This document shows positions 1 through 6,568 of a stretch of DNA of 9,875 nucleotides, one piece after another. This DNA is from Alectryocaccomicrobium faecavium (GTDB lineage Bacteria; Bacillota; Clostridia; Christensenellales; Aristaeellaceae): positions 1-9,875 of the forward strand of contig DVOT01000220.1 in assembly GCA_018713425.1 (NCBI GenBank), read 5' to 3'. Numbering within the stretch: the first letter of the stretch is position 1; each line of letters starts with the position of its first letter. The notes beneath the pieces were generated by a model that worked only from the letters and a program-made list of their open reading frames with translations, did no database searches and was not told where the DNA came from. The position numbers were made by a program, and so were the translations under genes.

Positions 1-105
1 GACAAGTTCATGCAAATCTGGGATACATTCACTCGTCTTGAAGCATTGATCGCCCTCTGTCGCAGCCGCTGGACGATGGACGGCACGCTTACGCCTTTGC
101 CGTAA
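1..105 (+). CDS. 3' end of an unidentified gene (partial)
   Basis: An open frame enters from the left edge and ends at TAA (103-105), giving 34 residues that finish in TLTPLP. The tail contains a hydrophobic, leucine- and alanine-rich stretch and two tryptophans. I do not recognise the family. It may be the true end of a gene lying mostly outside the window, converging on clpC, or a chance open frame, since 34 codons is short evidence. It is not radA or disA, the genes often found beyond clpC in Firmicutes, as far as this tail allows a judgement. Confidence 0.35.
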   Translation, partial: DKFMQIWDTFTRLEALIALCRSRWTMDGTLTPLP

Positions 106-126
106 ACTCTATAAAGGAGAGAAGAG

Positions 127-195
127 ATGGCAGTCCCTTCTCCCCCACCTGCGCGTTCGATCAACGCTTTCTTCCCTATATCCCATCTTCTATAG
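127..195 (+). CDS. Possible 22-residue small ORF
   Basis: ATG at 127 follows a strong Shine-Dalgarno sequence (AAAGGAG, 113-119) at about 7 nt spacing, and the frame closes with TAG at 193-195. The product is short, proline-rich near the start (PSPPPAR) and hydrophobic at the end. It begins 22 nt after the stop of the partial gene at the left edge, so the two could be co-transcribed. No family is recognised. A purine-rich stretch that mimics a ribosome site is an equally good explanation, so this is a weak candidate. Confidence 0.15.
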   Translation: MAVPSPPPARSINAFFPISHLL

Positions 196-245
196 GCCTC
201 GCCAGCAGTCGAATCGCGCCGCGGCAGGATGCCGCCGTTCCGTGC

Positions 246-290
246 ATGTGGGCTGTGAAAGAATGGCAAAAGTTCTTTCATAGCCCACAT
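246..290. repeat. 18-bp inverted repeat between convergent genes
   Basis: The arms at 246-263 and 273-290 are complementary over 18 bp with a single G/T (wobble) position and a 9-nt loop (TGGCAAAAG). The repeat sits 40 bp beyond the clpC stop and about 140 bp beyond the stop of the plus-strand partial gene. That position suits a shared transcription end or an mRNA 3'-end stabilising hairpin. Neither strand shows a T-run after the stem, so it is not a classical intrinsic terminator. Confidence 0.6.
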
Positions 291-330
291 ATCTTGCTCA
301 AACCCTTTCCGGCAAAATACCAATTACGCC

Positions 331-2787
331 TTACGCCTGCGTTTCCACCAATTCTTCCGTCTTTGGCACGCTAGCAAAGCGCAATTCCTCGCCTTCCGCC
401 GTAACGCTCACACGATCGCCCAGGTGAATGGCGCCGGAGAGAATTTCCTCGCTGAGCGCGTCTTCCACCTTGCGCTGAATGGTGCGGCGCAGGGGCCGCG
501 CGCCATACTGCGGATCAAATCCCGCTTTGGCCAGCAGGGCCACCGCCTCGGGCGCGACCTCCAATTCGATGCCACGTTCCGCCAGCCGCTTGCCCACCGC
601 CTTGAGCATCAGCGCCGCAATCCGGTTGATGTCCTCTTCCGTGAGCTCGTGGAATACGATGATCTCGTCCACGCGGTTGAGGAATTCCGGCCGGAATACC
701 TGCTTAACTTCCTCCATGATGTTGTCGCGCATTTGCTCATAGGTTTTTTCGCGGCTATCCGCGCTGCCAAAACCCATGGTGCGCTGCTTTTTGATGGTCT
801 GCACACCGGCGTTGGAGGTCATCACGATCACGGTATTCTTGAAATCCACCACGCGGCCCTGCCCATCCGTCAACCTGCCGTCTTCCAGAATTTGCAAGAG
901 CACGTTGAACACATCCGGATGCGCCTTTTCCACTTCATCCAAGAGCACGATGGAATACGGCTTCCTGCGCACTTTTTCCGTGAGCTGGCCGCCTTCTTCA
1001 TAGCCGACATAGCCTGGCGGAGAGCCGATCATGCGCGAAACGGAGTGTTTTTCCATATATTCGCTCATATCGATGCGAATCAGGCTGTTTTCATCGCCAA
1101 AGAGCGCTTCGCCCAGCGCTTTGCACAGCTCCGTTTTGCCCACGCCGGTGGGGCCCAGGAAGATAAAGGAACCAATGGGACGCTGCGGGTCTTTGATGCC
1201 CGCGCGCGCGCGCCGCACGGCGCGCGCCACGGCCGCAACGGCCTCATCCTGCCCGATCACGCGGCTGTGCAAGGTTTCCTCCAGGTGCAAGAGGCGTTCG
1301 GCCTCACCCTCCGTCATACGGGAAACCGGAATGCCCGTCCAAGAAGAAACGATTTGCGCCACTTCTTCTTCGCCCACGATTTCCACGCGGCCTTCGCGGC
1401 GCTGCTCCCATTCCTTGCGGCGCTGGGCAATTTCATTTTGCAAGCGCTTCTTTTCATCGCGCAACTGGGCGGCCTTTTCAAAATCCTCATGCGCCACGGC
1501 TTCTTCGGTTTCCTTGCCCAGCGCTTCCAGACGCGCTTCCTGTTCCTTCATATCCGGCGGCGCGGTGAACGCCTTGATGCGCACGCGCGAAGCCGCCTCG
1601 TCGATGAGGTCGATCGCCTTATCCGGCAGGAACCGGTCGGCAATGTAGCGATCGGAAAGCTGCACAGCCGCTTCAATGGCCTCATCCGTGATGCGCACGC
1701 GGTGATGCGCCTCGTAGCGGTCGCGCAAGCCGTGCAAAATCGCCACGCTTTCCTCTTTTGTGGGCTCGCCGACCATCACAGGCTGGAAGCGGCGCTCCAG
1801 CGCCGAATCCTTTTCGATATATTTGTGGTATTCGTTGAGCGTAGTCGCGCCCACGCATTGCAATTCCCCGCGCGCCAAGAGGGGCTTCATGATGTTCGCC
1901 GCGTCGATGGAACCTTCGCTCGCGCCCGCGCCCACCATCGTGTGCAACTCATCGATGAACAAAATCACGTTCCCGGCCTTCTTGATTTCGGCCATGGCGT
2001 TCTTCAGGCGCTCTTCAAATTCGCCCCGGTATTTTGCGCCGGCCACCATACCCGCCAAATCCAGCGAAACCACGCGCTTGCCGCGCAGGATTTCCGGAAT
2101 GTTGCCTTCCACGATCAACTGCGCCAGGCCTTCCACAATGGCGGATTTGCCCACGCCCGGCTCGCCGATGAGCACGGGGTTGTTCTTCGTGCGGCGCGAT
2201 AGAATCTGCACAATGCGCTCGATTTCCTTCGTGCGCCCAATCACGGGATCCAGCTCGCCATTTTGCGCGGCCTTGGTCAAATCGCGGGCAAAATGGTCGA
2301 GCGTAGGCGTGTTATTCCCCTTTTTCTGGCCTTTTTCGCCCGACGCGCTATCCTCGCCGCTCAGCGCGCGCAGGATTTCCTCGCGCATCTTTTGCAGGTT
2401 TTTGCCCATTTTCGTCAAAATTGTGGCAGCAACACCCTCGCGCTCATGGATGAGCGCGAGCAGCAAATGCTCCGTGCCCACGTAATTGTGCTGCAAATCG
2501 CGCGCTTCCTTGGCGCTCTGTTCCAGCACCTTTTTGGTGCGGGGCGTATACACCATGGTACGGATGGGCGAGTTATCGTCCCCCTTGCCCAGCATCTGAA
2601 TCACTTCCTGGCGCGCCGCGTCCAGCGTAACTCCTTCCAGAGCGCCGGCGGCGCTGCCGGGATCGGTCAAAATGCCTAGCAACAAGTGCTCAGTGCCCAC
2701 ATAATTGCGCCCCATTTGCGCCGCTTCTTTTTGCGCGGCCACCAAAACGCGCTGTGCGCGTTCGGTAAATCTCGAAAACATCGCCAT
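331..2787 (-). CDS. clpC: ClpC, AAA+ unfoldase of the Clp protease
   Basis: ClpC is a hexameric cytoplasmic ATPase that unfolds damaged or phosphoarginine-marked proteins and feeds them to ClpP. In 818-residue numbering the order is: two N-domain repeats (about 1-145, each with a YVGTEHLLL motif); AAA-1 with Walker A GEPGVGKS (208-215) and Walker B ILFIDE (275-280); a UVR/M-domain coiled coil (about 433-453) that binds McsB or MecA adaptors in relatives; AAA-2 with Walker A GPTGVGKT (545-552) and Walker B IVLLDE (613-618); and a ClpP-docking loop with MGF (671-673), where VGF or LGF is more usual. ATG at 2787 is chosen because GAGGAGG (2794-2800) lies 6 nt upstream. An in-frame ATG at 2802 would overlap the mcsB stop but precedes that site; ATG at 2781 is also possible. 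It is last in the ctsR operon, with full family length and no damage seen. Confidence 0.97.
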   Translation of the reverse strand: MAMFSRFTERAQRVLVAAQKEAAQMGRNYVGTEHLLLGILTDPGSAAGALEGVTLDAARQEVIQMLGKGDDNSPIRTMVYTPRTKKVLEQSAKEARDLQHNYVGTEHLLLALIHEREGVAATILTKMGKNLQKMREEILRALSGEDSASGEKGQKKGNNTPTLDHFARDLTKAAQNGELDPVIGRTKEIERIVQILSRRTKNNPVLIGEPGVGKSAIVEGLAQLIVEGNIPEILRGKRVVSLDLAGMVAGAKYRGEFEERLKNAMAEIKKAGNVILFIDELHTMVGAGASEGSIDAANIMKPLLARGELQCVGATTLNEYHKYIEKDSALERRFQPVMVGEPTKEESVAILHGLRDRYEAHHRVRITDEAIEAAVQLSDRYIADRFLPDKAIDLIDEAASRVRIKAFTAPPDMKEQEARLEALGKETEEAVAHEDFEKAAQLRDEKKRLQNEIAQRRKEWEQRREGRVEIVGEEEVAQIVSSWTGIPVSRMTEGEAERLLHLEETLHSRVIGQDEAVAAVARAVRRARAGIKDPQRPIGSFIFLGPTGVGKTELCKALGEALFGDENSLIRIDMSEYMEKHSVSRMIGSPPGYVGYEEGGQLTEKVRRKPYSIVLLDEVEKAHPDVFNVLLQILEDGRLTDGQGRVVDFKNTVIVMTSNAGVQTIKKQRTMGFGSADSREKTYEQMRDNIMEEVKQVFRPEFLNRVDEIIVFHELTEEDINRIAALMLKAVGKRLAERGIELEVAPEAVALLAKAGFDPQYGARPLRRTIQRKVEDALSEEILSGAIHLGDRVSVTAEGEELRFASVPKTEELVETQA

Positions 2788-2798
2788 ATCTGGCCTCC

Positions 2799-3800
2799 TC
2801 ATTCCGCTAGCTTCGCGCGCACATAGTCCGCGCGCGCCATATTCCGTTCGCGCTCATTCCGCTCGCCGCCCAGGCGCACGCTCAAAGAGCCGTCCTGCGC
2901 GTCCATCATCAGCGCGTCGATAAACGCATAATCTCGATCCACATAGCCCAGGCTGGCCGCCAGCCGCAGATCCGAGCAGCGCCCCATAAACTCTTTCACG
3001 GGCAAAATGCGCGCGTTGGCAAGTTCGCCATAGGAGCGCATCAGCCGGTCCTCCAGCAGGGTGGAATCGTGCTGCAACGCCTTGCGCGCGCCCCGTTCGT
3101 AAGATATGATCTGCGTGGTCGCGGCGGTCAGCGTTTTGAGCGTGTCTTCCTCGCTGCGTCCCAGCGTCACCTGGTTGGAAAGCTGGTAAAGATTCCCTTG
3201 CGCCTCGCTGCCTTCTCCATAGATGCCGCGCACGGTCAGGCCCAGCTTGGATATGGCCTGCAGCAGCGCGCTGAGCTTGCCCACCGTCGCCAGCGCCGGA
3301 AGGTGCAACATGGTGGATGCTCGCATGCCTGTGCCCACATTGGTGGGACAACTGGTGAGAAAACCGAATTGCGCGTCGAACGCGTAATTGTCGTCCGCGC
3401 CGAGCGCATCGTCCAGTGCGAACACCATTTCCGCGGTTTTTTCCGGCTGCAGGCCCGGCAACAGGCCTTGAATCCGCAGATGGTCTTCCTCATTGATCAT
3501 CACGGAGACGGTATCGTTCTGGCCGATCAGCGCGGCGCTCAGTTCAGCAAATTTCAAAAGGTCGTAGCTGATCAGGTGGTGTTCCACCAATTGCTTGCGC
3601 TGTGCGTCCGTGAGGTTCTCCATGCGGATCAGCTGATACGTCTCCGGGCGGCGGGCCAGCGCGTCCGCCGCCCGGCGAATGGTCTCCTGCGCCCATTCCC
3701 GGTTCATGGAGGGAGCAAAGGGGATGTCCTTATAATTGCGGGCCAAGCGCACGCGGCTGGAAACCACCACATCCCGCTCCAAAGCGTTATTCGCCGCCAT
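2799..3800 (-). CDS. mcsB: McsB protein-arginine kinase
   Basis: McsB phosphorylates arginine side chains, inactivating CtsR and tagging proteins for ClpCP. The phosphagen-kinase fold is clear: SSRVRLARN (14-22) for phosphate binding, NEEDHLRI (103-110) with the catalytic glutamates, the conserved cysteine loop CPTNVGTGMRAS (C151), and GEGSEA (195-200) with a further catalytic-region glutamate. At 333 residues it is somewhat shorter than the roughly 360 of Bacillus McsB; about 15 residues are missing before the first motif. The start at 3800 overlaps the mcsA end by 14 bp, with a GAGGTGGAG-like site just upstream; no better in-frame start is seen. Near the C-terminus, RNMARA (319-324) occupies the place of the RDxxRA phosphoarginine-sensing motif, with Asp replaced by Asn if that alignment is right. 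clpC follows, its ribosome site overlapping the mcsB stop. Confidence 0.95.
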   Translation of the reverse strand: MAANNALERDVVVSSRVRLARNYKDIPFAPSMNREWAQETIRRAADALARRPETYQLIRMENLTDAQRKQLVEHHLISYDLLKFAELSAALIGQNDTVSVMINEEDHLRIQGLLPGLQPEKTAEMVFALDDALGADDNYAFDAQFGFLTSCPTNVGTGMRASTMLHLPALATVGKLSALLQAISKLGLTVRGIYGEGSEAQGNLYQLSNQVTLGRSEEDTLKTLTAATTQIISYERGARKALQHDSTLLEDRLMRSYGELANARILPVKEFMGRCSDLRLAASLGYVDRDYAFIDALMMDAQDGSLSVRLGGERNERERNMARADYVRAKLAE

Positions 3801-4326
3801 GGCACTCCACCTCTTCCTCCAATTGCTGCTTCAGAGCGCGGATCTGGTCGCGCAATTTGGCAGCCTCTTCATATTCTTCGGCGGCAATGGCGTTCACCAG
3901 CTTTGCCTTTAGCTGATCCACCGTCGCCTTCAACGAAACGCGCTTGGCCAACCCGCCCGGCACGCGACCCGTATGCTGCGTGTTCGCGTGGATGGACATA
4001 ATCAGCTTTTCCAGCGGCTCGCGGAATTCTTTATAGCAATCCGCGCAACCGAGCAAGCCCGTTTTGCGGAACGTTTCATAAGTCATGCCGCAGCGCGAAC
4101 AAGTAAGATTCGGAACCTCTTCCTCGACCTTTGCCGTCTTTGCGGCTTCAAAAAACCCGCTCAAAAGCCCCGCCAGGCTGGTAAAATCCAATTCTGGCAT
4201 GGACTCCTTGATTTTTGCCATGCAGGAAGCGCAGAGATTTTTTTCCTTCTTTTCGCCCCCCACAATGGTGGTAATGCGAATGCTGGCCGGACGAATTCCA
4301 CATTCATCGCACATCATTGCCATCAT
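3787..4326 (-). CDS. mcsA: McsA, zinc-finger activator of McsB
   Basis: McsA is a small cytoplasmic zinc protein that binds and activates McsB and takes part in CtsR control. Four CxxC pairs are visible: CDEC (6-9), CASC (32-35), CSRC (76-79) and CADC (94-97). The HTGRVPG signature is at 118-124, and a C-terminal UVR coiled coil (about 148-172, EEYEEAAKLRDQI) resembles the ClpC M-domain. The 179 residues fit the family. The start is uncertain: ATGATGGCAATGATG gives four choices at 4326, 4323, 4317 and 4314. The first gives an ATGA overlap with the ctsR stop, but the GAAGGGGGA site then lies very close. 4317 or 4314 would give better spacing and begin just before the first CxxC, as in Bacillus. 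Confidence 0.93.
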   Translation of the reverse strand: MMAMMCDECGIRPASIRITTIVGGEKKEKNLCASCMAKIKESMPELDFTSLAGLLSGFFEAAKTAKVEEEVPNLTCSRCGMTYETFRKTGLLGCADCYKEFREPLEKLIMSIHANTQHTGRVPGGLAKRVSLKATVDQLKAKLVNAIAAEEYEEAAKLRDQIRALKQQLEEEVECHGGE

Positions 4327-4793
4327 TCCCCCTTCTGGTGGTTTACAAACGCCTGCGAAACCATATTGCGAAAAACGGCGGCGCGCAACACGTCTTTGGT
4401 GCTCACAGGCAGCGCCAACGCATTTTGCGCAATGCCCGCGCGCATCAGCAGCGCCTCGTTGCGCGTAATGATCTTGCTTTCCAGCAACTGCGAAATGATC
4501 GCATTGGCCGAATCCTCGTCGATGGAGCGCCCAATGCGCCGGAGCAGCACCGAAAGAGAGCTTTCGTCGTTTGCCCGTTGAATGCGGATGATGCGCACGT
4601 AGCCGCCGCCGCCGCGCCTGGATTCAATCACATATCCATGGTCGATGGAAAACCGCGTCGCCAGCACATAATTGATTTGCGAGGGCGCGCAGCCAAAGTG
4701 CTGCGCCAGCTCATTGCGCTTCAAATCGATCTGGCGATCCTCCTCCATCAGATCCTTGATAAACTGTTCGATGGAATCGCTCAACTGTGCCAT
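4323..4793 (-). CDS. ctsR: CtsR, heat-shock gene repressor
   Basis: CtsR is a dimeric repressor of clp genes that binds a tandem heptad operator and releases it on heat or protein stress. The 156-residue protein has an N-terminal winged helix-turn-helix (about 24-50, with ELAQHFGCAPSQINYVL) and a wing with the tetraglycine loop RRGGGGYV (59-66). In Bacillus-type CtsR that loop serves as the heat sensor. A C-terminal dimerisation and McsB-binding domain follows. It is the first gene of the operon. The start at 4793 has an AGAAGGG-like site about 8 nt upstream, and the 5' leader should be only about 30 nt. A predicted CtsR operator at 4811-4827 points to autoregulation. Confidence 0.96.
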   Translation of the reverse strand: MAQLSDSIEQFIKDLMEEDRQIDLKRNELAQHFGCAPSQINYVLATRFSIDHGYVIESRRGGGGYVRIIRIQRANDESSLSVLLRRIGRSIDEDSANAIISQLLESKIITRNEALLMRAGIAQNALALPVSTKDVLRAAVFRNMVSQAFVNHQKGE

Positions 4794-4810
4794 CGTCGAT
4801 CCCTTCTTTC

Positions 4811-4827
4811 TTTGACCATCTCTGACT
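4811..4827 (-). promoter_or_regulatory. CtsR operator
   Basis: Read on the minus strand this is AGTCAGA-GAT-GGTCAAA. The known CtsR consensus is RGTCAAA-NAN-RGTCAAA, so 13 of 14 heptad positions and the spacer fit; the one mismatch is G for A at position 6 of the upstream heptad. It abuts the -10 box and covers the expected start of transcription, so bound CtsR would block initiation. Confidence 0.88.
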
Positions 4828-4855
4828 ATTATAAACCATTCGTCAGAAAAATCAA
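4828..4855 (-). promoter_or_regulatory. Sigma-A promoter of the ctsR operon
   Basis: On the minus strand, TTGATT (4850-4855) and a perfect TATAAT (4828-4833) are separated by 16 bp. Transcription should start near 4821, inside the CtsR operator, about 28 nt before the ctsR ATG. The surrounding 100 bp are clearly more AT-rich than the flanking genes. Confidence 0.8.
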
Positions 4856-5061
4856 GTTAAATTTCATAAAATCAACTGTACGTTTCTTTCAATAAAGCTT
4901 AGCAAACCAATCCCATAATGACCAAATTCGTCGCAGTCGCGCTCGCTCTCATTCTGTATAGTATACCCGTTTTCATTCGCAGATAAACAAAGCGCAAAAT
5001 GGCTCTGCCCTGCCACCCATCCGGTATTGCGTTTTCACAGCCTTTTTCATCGCGGCCGCGG
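4856..5061. other. Divergent intergenic region, no gene seen
   Basis: This stretch lies between the ctsR promoter and the promoter of the regulator operon. I see no gene in it; an open plus-strand frame from 4999 is a shadow that runs out of frame into the response regulator. It holds an 11-bp odd palindrome, GTATAGTATAC (4956-4966). AAATCAA, which overlaps the -35 of the ctsR promoter at 4849-4855, is repeated at 4869-4875, 20 bp further out. Neither can be assigned a role. Confidence 0.6.
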
Positions 5062-5090
5062 TTGACCCGCCGGCCAAAAGTGGCTATAAT
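5062..5090 (+). promoter_or_regulatory. Sigma-A promoter of the two-component genes
   Basis: TTGACC (5062-5067) and a perfect TATAAT (5085-5090) are 17 bp apart, a near-consensus arrangement. Transcription should start around 5097, giving a leader of about 30 nt, AT-rich and with an A-run. No copy of the CAATTC direct repeat found upstream of the ABC genes is seen here, which suggests constitutive expression of the regulator pair. Confidence 0.8.
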
Positions 5091-5128
5091 GAAAAAAGGA
5101 CAAAAAAAACAAAATTGGGTGGGATACC

Positions 5129-5827
5129 ATGGATTTGCGAATGGCCATTTGCGACGACGAAGCGAGCGCGCTAGAGCACACCCGCCTGTTGGCGCAAGCC
5201 TGGGCGGAACAGGCAGGGCACGCCGCGCGCATCGAAACGTTCCCCACGGCGGAAGCGTTCCTCATCCAGTACGAGGAGGACAAAGCCTTCGACCTTCTGT
5301 TGCTGGACATCGAAATGGCGCGCATGAACGGCGTGGCGCTGGCGCGAACGGTGCGCGCGCAAAACCGGGAAATCGCCATCGTGTTCCTCACCGGCTACGC
5401 GGATTACATCGCCGACGGCTACGACGTAGAGGCCCTGCACTACCTGCTCAAGCCCATCACGCGCGAGAAGCTCTTTCCCGTGCTGGATCGCGCGGTGGAG
5501 CACCTCCGCCGCAACGAGCGCGCGCTGCTCATCGCCAGCCAGGGCGAAACCGTGCGCATTCCCCTTTATGAAATCCGCTATGTGGAAAGCCGGCTAAACT
5601 ACGTCACCGTGCACGCGGCGCGGGAATACCGCTTTAAGATGCCGCTCAAGGAAATCGAAGGCATGCTGGATGGCCGCTTTTTCCGCGCGGGGCGTTCCCT
5701 GCTCATCAACCTTGCGCGCATCCGCCGCATCGCGCGCGGCGAGGTGGAGCTGCTGGACGGGGAAATCCTGCCCCTGCCGCGCGGCGCGTATGAGCCGCTC
5801 AACCGCGCGTTCATCGAATACTTTTAA
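5129..5827 (+). CDS. LytTR-family response regulator
   Basis: This is a 232-residue cytoplasmic transcription factor of the AgrA/LytR/ComE type. The receiver domain (about 1-125) has the acidic pair D9-D10, phospho-acceptor D60 (LLLLDIEM), T88 and K108 (LLKPI). The LytTR DNA-binding domain (about 134-232) shows the usual order: IPLYEIRYVES, then a stretch like the one that reads DNA, then RAGRSLLINLARIRRI. ATG at 5129 is preceded by GGTGGG (5118-5123); an internal ATG at 5141 would begin at MAICDD and cannot be excluded. The stop is 12 nt before the kinase start, so the two are co-transcribed. LytTR proteins bind pairs of 9-bp direct repeats, and one such pair lies upstream of the ABC genes, which makes those genes the likely target. 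Confidence 0.94.
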   Translation: MDLRMAICDDEASALEHTRLLAQAWAEQAGHAARIETFPTAEAFLIQYEEDKAFDLLLLDIEMARMNGVALARTVRAQNREIAIVFLTGYADYIADGYDVEALHYLLKPITREKLFPVLDRAVEHLRRNERALLIASQGETVRIPLYEIRYVESRLNYVTVHAAREYRFKMPLKEIEGMLDGRFFRAGRSLLINLARIRRIARGEVELLDGEILPLPRGAYEPLNRAFIEYF

Positions 5828-5839
5828 GGGGTGAGGCCC

Positions 5840-6499
5840 ATGAACCCGCTTTCCCGGCGAGTCGAGCGAAAAATCGCCGCCTACCAGAACGAGCTGATCG
5901 CCACGCACTTTGCCGAAGTGGAAAATATGTATGCTCAGGTGCGCGGCTGGGCGCACGATTACCGCAACCACATGCAGGTTTTGAGCGCCTACGCCGAAAA
6001 GGGCGATCTCGCCGCCATCCGCCAATACCTTGCCGAGTTGGACGGCGACCTCGCCGGGCTCACCGCGCCCATCAAAACCGGCAACCGCATGGCGGACGCG
6101 ATTCTGGGCAGCAAGATTTCGCTGGCCCGCGCGAAGCGCATCCCCGTCACCATCGACGCGCATGTGCCCTTCGCGCTGTCGGTTTCCCAGGTCGACCTGT
6201 GCGCGATTTTGGGCAACCTGTTCGACAATGCCATCGAGGCCACCCTCCCTCTTCCCGAGGAAGAGCGCATGATCCGCATCTATATCGATACGAAAAACAC
6301 GCAATTGTACATTTCTTTCACCAACACGGCCGCGGGCGGGCGGCAGGAAAAAGTGGGCGGCCTCTTCCGCAGCACCAAGGGCGCGGGCCGCGGCTTTGGC
6401 CTGAAGCGCGTCGACGCCATCGTCAAGCGCCTGGGCGGCTATGTGAGCCGCAACAGCGAGGACGGCGCTTTTACCACCGAAATTCTGCTGCCGCAGTAG
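5840..6499 (+). CDS. Soluble GHKL-type sensor histidine kinase
   Basis: This 219-residue protein resembles the catalytic half of AgrC-like kinases and should phosphorylate the adjacent LytTR regulator. Numbered from the ATG at 5840: dimerisation helix (about 7-60) with the phospho-accepting histidine in HDYRNHMQ (H39); N-box LGNLFDNAIEA (about 124-134); G-box GRGFGLKRV (183-191). The ATP-binding fold looks complete. There is no membrane segment and no sensor domain, whereas AgrC-type kinases are usually about 430 residues with several transmembrane helices. ATG at 5840 is preferred because AAGGGG (5826-5831) sits 8 nt before it; a GTG at 5831 would add three residues. It may take its signal from a partner protein, for instance the ABC exporters, or be a phosphotransfer protein; neither is shown by the sequence. 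Confidence 0.9.
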   Translation: MNPLSRRVERKIAAYQNELIATHFAEVENMYAQVRGWAHDYRNHMQVLSAYAEKGDLAAIRQYLAELDGDLAGLTAPIKTGNRMADAILGSKISLARAKRIPVTIDAHVPFALSVSQVDLCAILGNLFDNAIEATLPLPEEERMIRIYIDTKNTQLYISFTNTAAGGRQEKVGGLFRSTKGAGRGFGLKRVDAIVKRLGGYVSRNSEDGAFTTEILLPQ

Positions 6500-6500
6500 T

Positions 6501-6534
6501 GCAATTCATCCCCCACGGCGCGCAATTCATCCCC
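6501..6534 (+). promoter_or_regulatory. Predicted LytTR regulator binding site (direct repeats)
   Basis: GCAATTCATCCCC occurs at 6501-6513 and again, identical, at 6522-6534. The 21-bp period places both copies on the same face of DNA. Taken as 9-bp sites (GCAATTCAT) they are separated by 12 bp, the spacing known for AgrA and ComE boxes, and CAATTCA resembles the ComE half-site (CAnTTcaG). The pair begins just after the kinase stop and ends about 28 bp before a -10 box, an activator-like position. Confidence 0.72.
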
Positions 6535-6547
6535 GGATTGCGCGCTG
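6516..6547 (+). other. Hairpin in the leader gap before the ABC genes
   Basis: GCGCGCAAT (6518-6526) and ATTGCGCGC (6537-6545) are perfectly complementary, extended by a G/T and a C/G pair to 6516-6547, with a 10-nt loop. A T5 run lies at 6554-6558, 8 nt beyond the perfect stem, further away than in a standard terminator. It could act as a weak terminator or attenuator for read-through from the kinase gene. It overlaps the second direct repeat, so the symmetry may instead belong to the protein-binding site. Confidence 0.45.
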
Positions 6548-6562
6548 CCGCTATTTTTGCGC

Positions 6563-6568
6563 TATACT
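6563..6568 (+). promoter_or_regulatory. -10 box of a probable activator-dependent promoter
   Basis: TATACT lies 23 bp before the first exporter ATG. At 17 bp upstream the sequence is GCGCGC, and the nearest -35-like hexamer (TTGCGC, 6538-6543) has a 19-bp spacer. A good -10 without a -35 next to LytTR-type direct repeats fits a promoter that needs an activator. The leader would be short, starting near 6575 and running straight into the ribosome site. Confidence 0.5.

Noticed and set aside
221..235. GC-rich 6-bp stem with a 3-nt loop (GCGGCA/TGCCGC) as the clpC terminator
   Set aside because: The stem is short and no T-run follows on either strand.
1199..1227. Alternating CG run with a possible Z-DNA or structural role
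   Set aside because: It is explained by Arg-Ala codons of a conserved ClpC stretch (RRARAGIKD) in a GC-rich genome.
424..2202. 592-codon plus-strand open frame opposite clpC
   Set aside because: It is fully antisense to a complete, unmistakable clpC. Long antisense frames are expected in GC-rich coding DNA, and the product (His/Arg/Phe-rich) resembles no family.
3069..4001. 310-codon plus-strand open frame opposite mcsB and mcsA
   Set aside because: It spans the junction of two well-supported genes on the other strand and has no plausible ribosome site or recognisable motif.
4957..4962. TATAGT as a second plus-strand -10 box
   Set aside because: No -35-like hexamer lies at a suitable distance, and the promoter at 5062-5090 is far better.
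4999..5571. 190-codon plus-strand frame over the start of the response regulator
   Set aside because: It begins before the identified promoter, is out of frame with the regulator, and is Arg/Ala/His-rich as expected of a shadow.
5594..6304. 236-codon minus-strand frame opposite the regulator and kinase
   Set aside because: It is antisense to two complete domain-bearing genes and no motif is recognisable.
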